From positions 85,796,070-85,860,069 of the forward strand of contig OX465282.1 of the NCBI GenBank assembly GCA_949987705.1: a stretch of DNA of 64,000 nucleotides, written 5' to 3'. Origin of the DNA: Thereva unica (Eukaryota; Arthropoda; Insecta; Diptera; Therevidae). The translations under genes were made by a program, and so were the position numbers. Positions 44,601-53,600 of the stretch are shown piece after piece (the first letter of the stretch is position 1; each line of letters begins with the position of its first letter). A model generated the notes under the pieces. The model was not told the DNA's origin. It made no database searches and saw nothing but the letters and a program-made list of their open reading frames with translations.

Positions 44601-47600
44601 TTTCGTTTTAAAATCATGTAAATAACTATTGTTATCCGCACCATGCGGTTTTTTTATATTTGTATTTAAAATGCACGATTTGTTTCTATTGTTTACATGT
44701 ATGTCTTTTATTCAGGCTTAGATTATAATATTTGTTATAACACAGTTTCTTGTTTGATTTTATATATATAGATATATATATATATTTATTAATATAACTT
44801 GATCACTTGAGTTTTAATTATTTCTTCGGTCGGCACTTTTCTAGGAGGAACCTTTATGGCTGACTGTAGAGATGGAGATGCCGGAAATTGGCTAGCTCCG
44901 ATAAACACGATGGGGGAACGGAACGGAGAACGGTAAGATCACTGAACTTTAAGTTCGGTGATCGATGGAGTGTTCCGACTGATCGTGTTTATTGTGTGGG
45001 AGGCTGTTGTGTGACTTTGCGTAAACTTGGTAATTAAGTTTACGCGGTCACTACATACTCCCCCCCCCCAGCGTAGCGTTAACGAAATGTTACCGCTTTA
45101 GACGGCTTAGCTTCGTTGTCGCGGTCGCAACCGAAGGCTGGCTTTAGCCTGTCAATGGATATTGACTTGGTTGTGCCGTTCAATTTGACGACGAAGTGTT
45201 TTCGTAATCGTTTGATTACTTCATATGGGCCCTCGTATGGAGGTTCGAAAGGTTTTCGAACTCTGTCGACTCGTATGAAAACGTAGTCGGCGTTCTCCAG
45301 GGCTTCTGGCACGTAGACATCCTTTTGGACGGGCTGCCGAGGATGTATTGCCTTAATGTTCTGCATGTGAGAACGAAGGCGAGAGAGGAATTCTGATTCT
45401 TCAATTGGGTTCTCATCCGTTGGGATAGAAATCGAATTGGGAAGCCTCAGATTCTGACCGTATACGAGCTCGGCTGGTGAGCATTGTAAGTCGGTCTTAA
45501 TTGCCGTGCGTATGCCTAACATGACAAAGGGCAAGTCTTCACTCCAATGAGTAGTGTTGTCCCTTGCCATTAAGGCTGCTTTTAGTTGCCTGTGGAACCG
45601 TTCAACCATCCCGTTTGCTTGCGGGTGGTAGGCGGTGGTCCGGATTCGATGAGTGCCGAGTAATTTGGCAACTTCATTGAATAGTTTCGATTCGAACTGC
45701 GTACCTTGATCGGTTGTGATCTCGAGTGGTACGCCGAATCGTGGGACAAATTCAGTGACGAATTTCTTTGCCACTGTTGAAGCTGAGATATCCCGAATTG
45801 GGTATGCTTCAGGCCATCGCGTGAATCTATCGACTATCGTTAAGATATAAGAGTATCCACTAGATGGTGGTAGTGGTCCCACTATATCCATATGGATATG
45901 GTCAAATCTATTATTTGGAAGTTTCAAAGCTTCCAATTGAGATTTGGTATGTCGTGAAACTTTAGACTTTTGGCAACCTAGGCATGATCGAGACCACTCA
46001 TTGCAGTCTTTATTGATCGATGGCCAGAAGTATTTCTTGGTAACGGCTCGTCTTGTAGCACGAATACCAGGATGAGAGAAACTATGTTCGGAGTTGAACG
46101 CTAGTCTACGTAGGGAAGTGGGTATATAAGGCCTTGGAATGCCTGTACTAGTTTCACACCACACCTGGTGGGCGGTAAATGGTATTGGTGTGAGGACTAA
46201 TTTTACCCGTGAGCCGTTGCTGGGGTGCTCTTGTAGAGACTTTAATTCTGTGTCACCTTGTTGAGCCTGAGCCAGTGTAGGCAGGTCGAAGGTGACCGAG
46301 TCAACGTTGTCGGTTGCTAGTGAGCGCGACAAGTAGTCGGCGACAACGTTTTGTTTACCATACACATGTCTGATGTCTGTGGTAAACTGAGATATTAGAC
46401 CCAAATGTCTGGTCTGTCGAGGGGATCGTTCGGTCTTTGTGTGAAGGGCGCGAACCAGTGGTTTGTGATCAGTATATACCACGAAATTGCGTCCTTCAAC
46501 GAAGTAACGGAAGTGTTTGATCGCTGCATAGATTGCGAGAAGTTCGCGATCGAATGCAGAGTACTTCCGTTCTGTTTGTGACAGCTTTTTGGAATAAAAA
46601 GCTAGAGGTTGCCACCGATGACCGTTGAATTGTTCCAAAACGCCTCCGATTGCATAATCAGAGGCGTCAGTCGTAAGACTGTATTTTGCATCCTCGATTG
46701 GATGGTTCAGCAGAGTTGCTTCAGCCATCAAGGTTTTCACCTTGAGGAATGCCGCCTGACATTCTGCTGGCCAGTCAAAAACTTTATTGGCACGTGAGCG
46801 GTTGAGAAGGTCTCTCAAATGCTCGTTTATAGGCACCAACTGTTCAGCCAGTTTTGGGATAAATCGGTGATAAAAATTCACCATTCCCAAAAACTTCTGG
46901 ATCGATTTGACAGAAGTTGGAGGTGCGAGATCAACGATAGCCTGAACCCGATCGGAGGATGGAAGTATTCCATCCTTTGTGATGCGGTGGCTTAGAAACT
47001 TAATCTCTGTTGCACCAAAAACGCATTTCTCTAGCTTAATGGTTAAACCGAAGCTATCGAGGCGTTTAAAGAGCTCTTCGAGGTGAACGATATGCTCATC
47101 CTCGGTTTTACTGGTGATAAGTATATCGTCCAAATATACATAAACGAAGTCGAGATCTCTCGTAACTTCATTTATGAACCTTTGAAAGGTTTGGGCTGCA
47201 TTTCGTAAGCCGAATGGCATACGTGTAAACTCATATAGGCCGAATGGCGTAATGAGTGCAGTCTTATGCACGTCTTCTGGGGCGATTGGTATGTGATGGT
47301 ATGCACGTACCAAGTCAACCTTCGAAAAAATTGTGCAGCCGTGAAGATTCACGGAGAAATTCTGTATATGCGGGATCGGATATCTATCCGGCACAGTGAC
47401 AGCATTAAGGCGACGGTAGTCGCCGCATGGCCTCCAATCATGTGAGTCCCGTTTAGGAACTAGATGAAGCGGAGATGCTGCGGGGGACGACGAAGGTCGA
47501 CAAATCCCCAATTCGACCATATGGTCGAACTCTAACTTTGCCACCTTCAGTTTCTCCGGATGGAGTCTCCGAGCGGTGACAAAAGGTAATTGCCCTTTAG

Positions 47601-50600
47601 TTACAATGTGGTGTTGCACATTGTGTTTAACCGGAAGGTTAAAATTGGGCGGTTTTGTTAACGAAGCGTACTTCGTTAATAGCTCTTTGTATATGCCAAT
47701 AACTCGGCATGGAAATGTTTCGGGGTTGTAGTCGACGGTAGCGCACACGTTAATTCGAAATTTCGTGCGCTTGTCGACTAAATGCCGATATTCAAAATCG
47801 ACGGACAATTTGAACTTCGTTAAGAAGTCCGCCCCGATAATGGCTTTAGTGGTGTCGGCTATAATGAAGTTGTAAACATATCGTCGGCGTAAGCCGAGTT
47901 CAAGTTCGAGCAACTTAGTACCGAAAGTTCGGATCAGTGATCCGTTGGCCGCGTACAGAAGGACGTTCGGGCTACCGTTATGGGCCGGGAACGCCTTGGC
48001 GGGAACAATTGAAACGTCAGAGCCCGAATCAATCAGAAAGTCCATCCGATTGTTGGTGTCTCTGACGAATAAACGGTATGAGCGGCCGGTTATATGCTCG
48101 CTCATGTCGACCCCCTGCCCCTTTAGTTTTTTTTAGGGTGGGTGGGTGGTTTCTTCGCCGACTTGGCCTTACCACCACCGAAACTGCAGGGAGGCTTGCA
48201 CTGGCGTGCTTCACTACCTTAACGGTAGTGAAAGTAGCACAAGCTACCCCTGGCTTTGTTGGCCCCTTGTGGCCGATTGGCCGAGGGCTGTCGAGGGCCG
48301 CCCTGCCGATTGGCAGGTGTTCGGCTTCTCGCATTACGCGGGCTTCTGGCCAGATTGTCTAGCCGGGCCGTCAGTTTATTGATGGCGCTTTGTAGCGACA
48401 CCAATGTTGGATCGGCGTTGGCCGAAGTTGCGCGGACGGCGGACGCGTATGAGGCGCCTCCGTGTGGAAGCACCTCCCATACTTTGTCCGCCGTTGCAGC
48501 TAGACCGGCTAGGGTTTGGTCGGTAGCGGTGGCCAATGTGACCTGGATGGCCTGTGGAAGCCTCCGCTCCCACAGGTTCCGGATCAGGTCGTCATTGACT
48601 GCCGACGATCCACCCGCTAGTGCCTTGAGAGCCTGGAGGAACTCCGAAGGTTTCCGGTCTCCAGGCTCTTGCACTGATAGCAACTGCTCGAGTCGGCGTT
48701 TCTCCGAAGTGCCGTACTTCTCGAGCAGGTGCTGTTTTATGTCCTCGTATGAGGAGGTGGCAAAATCTATGGTGCTAAGCCGCATTGCCGTTACCGCCTC
48801 TTCCGGCAATGCGGCCATAACATTGTATATTTTTAATTTTTCAGACCGGCAGCCCGCCAGCTGAAACATTATTTCAGCCTGGTAAAACCAGGAGGCGGGC
48901 TGGTGTACCCAGAACTTCGGAATGTCTAATTTTGACACCGAAGCGGCATCGACTCCCGAAGTTCCGGGCTTAGGTCCCTCCACGTGCGGAACGTCTTGTT
49001 CCATTTGATTGCTCTCAGTTCTTGACATTTTGTAAAAAATAAAACTCGAGAAGGAAAAGAAACGAAAAAAAAAAAACGAATCGAAATAAAACGATTGACA
49101 AGAAAGCAAAACCAAAAAAAATTGTGGAAAAACTCAAAACACCTGATTTCTTTCTCAGTGCAATAGTAGAAAGTAAGAAAAAAAATATATATATATATGT
49201 GTATATATGTACATATACCTATTTGTATAATAATATGAGTAAAATTTTATGCTAAATGTTTGTTTAATGATAGTATATAATACTAGCTGGGACCCGGTGC
49301 GCCTACGCTGCACCCATAAGTCAATAGAAAACAATAAAAACCATCCATTGACTTAATATTTTTCGAGATATGAATTTTACACAGATGAAATGCCTCAAAG
49401 AACATGGGTCTTGCGTCGGCCACCATGAATCGGTATATTGAGTCTACTACATTGCTTATTGTATTCTACTTATCATACCCTTTCATTTGATACCCATGTT
49501 GAGGGGATTGTGAAGAAAGTGGTAATCCGGCCTCTTTAGACGGCCGCCATGGATCTAAAGATATATTTTGTATACTACATTGCTTATTGTATTCTACTTA
49601 TCATACCCTTTCATTTGATACCCATGTCGAGGTGGTTGTGAAGAAAGTGGTAATTCGGCCTCTTGAGACGGCCGCCATGGATCTAAAGATATATTTTGTA
49701 TACTACATTGCTTATTGTATTCTACTTATCATACCCTTTCATTTGATACCCATGTTGAGGTGGTTGTGAAGAAAGTGGTAATCCGGCCTCTTGAGACGGC
49801 CGCCATGGATCTAAAGATATATTTTGTATACTACATTGCTTATTGTATTCTACTTATCATACCCTTTCATTTGATACCCATGTCGAGGTGGTTGTGAAGA
49901 AAGTGGTACCCCGCCCTCTTGAGACGGCCGCCATGGATCTAAAGATATATTTTGTATACTACATTGCTTATTGTATTCTCCTTAACATACCCTTTCATTT
50001 GATACCCATGTTGAGGTGGTTGTGAAGAAAGTGGTAATCCGGCCTCTTGAGACGGCCGCCATGGATCTAAAGATATATTTTGTATACTACATTGCTTATT
50101 GTATTCTACTTATCATACCCTTTCATTTGATACCCATGTCGAGGTGGTTGTGAAGAAAGTGGTACCCCGCCCTCTTGAGACGGCCGCCATGGATCGAAAG
50201 ATATATTTTGTATATTACATTGCTTATTATATTCTACTTAACATACCCTTTCATTTGATACCCATGTCGAGGTGGTTGTGAAGAAAGTGGTACACCGCCC
50301 TCTTGAGACGGCCGCTATGGATCATTTTAGTTTCAATAGCGTCATGGCCTACCTATTGTTTGACAGCTGCGTAAATTTGAAATTTTCATTAAATGTAATG
50401 ATTCAATTTAATGACAATTTTACATTTGTCAAACAATAGGTAGGCCATGAAGCTATTGAAACTAAAATGAAGTGAAAATTCCTAAAATTACCATTTTTGT
50501 TTGGATTCTGCAGCTGTTTTTTTGGTTAAAGGTATAAAAAATAGCCTACGACCTATTCTCAGACCTACCAATTATACACAAAAAATTTCATGCAAATTGG

Positions 50601-53600
50601 TCAACCTGTTTCGGAGGAGTACGGTAACAAACACTGTGACACGAGATTTTTATAGATATAGAAGATTATGAATAAAATGCATGCAAAATATGTTCTTAAC
50701 TTGTATATAGTTATATGTGTAGTGCATGCAAAATATGTTTTTAAATTGTATATAGATAATATATATGTAATAAAGTAAACTTAAATCTTATCAAGAATGA
50801 ATTTTCGATTATATTTATATTAAAAAAAATAAATGTCAATGAACTAAGCTTAGTACACTAAATGAAATATATCGTGTGTTGATAAAATTCAATTATGCTA
50901 TTGTGCTTCAATGTAACGAAATAATTTTCTTTTGTTCTTCAAAACTACCGAAAATACGCAAAAAAAAAACTTCATTAAAATCATCAATGATGCAAAAGCA
51001 AAAAAAAATCTTTGTAATATATAATAATCCAAAAAAATCTTAAACTATCAATAATGTTAAACTACAAAATTATATGTGAATAATATATTTTTTAGATTGC
51101 ATGCAATATTTGAAATCAATAAGAAAATGAAATATCTGTATATAGCCTTTGTTGTCGCTGTTGTGATGATGAATAGCTGCTGCAGATCAACTGCACTTTA
51201 TTTAACCTTCCTTGTAATTGGAGTGTAATTTTTATGTTGTGGTTATGGATCAACTGCACCTTTTTTTTAACAAAAAAACCTTCCTTATAATTGGAGTGTA
51301 AATTTTTTACACTTTTAGGTTATTGATCAACTGCACTTCTTTTTATATAATTTAAATTAAAAATTTTTAGAAATTATTATTGCGTGCTACCGTTCGGAGT
51401 CACCATTTATTGTTATCCGCACCATGCGGTTTTTTTATATTTGTATTTAAAATGCACGATTTGTTTCTATTGTTTACATGTATGTCTTTTAATTCAGGCT
51501 TAGATTATAATATTTGTTATAACACAGTTTCTTGTTTGATTTTATATATATAGATATATATATTTATTAATATAACTTGATCACTTGAGTTTTAATTATT
51601 TCTTCGGTCGGCACGTTTCTAGGAGGAACCTTTATGGCTGACTGTAGAGATGGAGATGCCGGAAATTGGCTAGCTCCGATAAACACGATGGGGGAACGGA
51701 ACGGAGAACGGTAAGATCACTGAACTTTAAGTTCGGTGATCGATGAAGTGTTCCGACTGATCGTGTTTATTGTGTGGGAGGCTGTTGTGTGACTTTGCGT
51801 AAACTTGGTAATTAAGTTTACGCGGTCACTACATAACCATATAAAATTAAAAAAACACAATTATTTTGAAATCACAGACAGACACTCCCATTATTATATA
51901 TAGAGAAAAATAGTTTTTGAGCTGGAAATCAAACTATATGCCATAAAATCGTTATCATCGGTTTTTGTTGTGGAAGCAAATTTAGAGACATATTCACGTC
52001 AAAAACTTGTAAAATACCCCGAAGGAAATAAAAAAAAATTTATTATGACGAAAAAAAAACACCGCGAGCCGAAGAATCGAACTCGCAGCCCCACAGAGCC
52101 CTCAGATGAGGGTACTTCTCCCTAGCCCTCTGCGCCATGGCAGATACTATCAGTAGCTGACTAATATGTTAATAAATCATTTCAGAAAGAAGAAAAAGAG
52201 AAAAAGAAAACAATCTGCACGACCGACCCAAAGTCTAGTAATAACAAGTCTTTCATCTTCAATCAAAATTTTCCCCCCATTAGTTGAGTGCGTGCATATA
52301 TGATCATCACTGCTGAGCAAAACTCAACGCATACTTCATGAGCTCGGCGAAACAAAGCCAGATTCTCTCTGTTCGATCACGTATGCAGAACAGTAAAGGA
52401 AAGACAATTGAATCAGCTGTTTTCTTTCCTAAATCAAAACAAAAGAGCAAATATGCACCAATACATCCCTAGTTTATCCCCATAAAAACTCATAAAAGTT
52501 TCCGCTGTTTAGTTGTGTGCAAACGCGTATAAAAATGTTGTATTCTCTCTCTGATAAACTGACATGGTCATTTGAAGAACTTGGGCAAATAGCTGTTCGC
52601 CTTTCACTCATTAACCATATAAATATCAAAGACTTGTTAATTTCTAGACTTTTGACCGACCGGGCTCGAACTTGCAACGCCACACGCCGCTGGATCGAGG
52701 ATCCAACGCGCTACGCATTCTCCCACAGGCCTTCTACCAGTTTAGCAACACTAAAGTAATTTGTTTGGTGGTTATGAAATGTTTAGGTTGAACTAATTTT
52801 AACAGTTTTTTATGCCTAACTTCGAACTCCTTTATCAGAAGTTCGAAAAAATTTAACGGGACCACCGTGGGAAACTCCCCCTTCAAAAGAACCAAAAAAA
52901 AATACAAAAAAGTTATTGGGTTACAAAGTTATGCGTGAACAGGACTACAAAATACCTACACGTCGAATTGAGTAACCTCCTCTTTTTTTGAAGTCGGTTA
53001 AAAAAACCTCTAAAAAAAGCGCAAGCGCAAACAACTCGACCATGCTCCCATCCCCATCATCGTAATCATTTGCCTCCATTTACTTTTGCTCTCTTCAGAT
53101 AAAATTGACTCAAAGCTCTTGACAGTGCCATAGAAAACAAAGAATTAGCGGGGGCTTTTTTCGTCTGGAGGAAGCTTGAAATGGAGGAAATAGGAAAGCT
53201 CTTTTTAGAGAATCGTGAACACTTTCCTTATATGAAATGGAACATCTTTCCTTTTATTTGTCTATGATATAGGTTATAGAAAGTGTTCTGAGATTAATAG
53301 CCGTGTTCCTTTTCTACTCTTAAGTACTCCGGAGTAAAACTTAAAAGGAACACAATTTCTTTTTGTTTTGGGTAACGTTTTGAACTTTCCTTTAAATAAA
53401 AGCGCGTTCAGTTATTATAAATATAATATGGGTACTTAATACTTACCATTACAAAAATAAAAATTAAAAAACCGCACATTAAAATTCTTGATTCTTTTTA
53501 TAACACCGAAAACTGTCAGTTCGTCACAATTCAATGAAAATCCATCTATCGGCTTTTTAAGTGAAAAATAATTCACAATAGACTGCAAATGGCGATATTC

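Larger units (their letters stand above)
44630..51833 (-). mobile_element. Ty3/gypsy LTR retrotransposon, CsRn1-type
   Basis: Full-length element on the minus strand: 5' LTR at 51411-51833, PBS, a leader swollen by an inserted repeat, gag, pol (frameshifted), PPT, 3' LTR at 44630-45055. No env-like gene. The tRNA-Trp-like primer site, a Cys-His motif ending KPPCSF and a DSGS protease point to the CsRn1 clade. LTRs differ by only about two substitutions and two short indels, so insertion was recent. If the LTR is taken to start three bases further out (TAT), TAAC flanks both ends (44623-44626, 51834-51837), a likely 4-bp duplication. Confidence 0.93.

Noticed and set aside
48256..48864. 202-codon frame on the + strand opposite gag
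   Set aside because: Antisense shadow of the gag frame; no recognisable domain.
49446..50330. Regular repeats that might suggest a CRISPR-like array or a family of 60-codon genes
   Set aside because: Units are 128 bp with no unique spacers, in a eukaryotic retrotransposon leader. The frames are a by-product of the repeat.
44630..51833. An envelope-like gene making this an endogenous retrovirus
   Set aside because: Pol is followed directly by the polypurine tract and LTR; there is no third gene.
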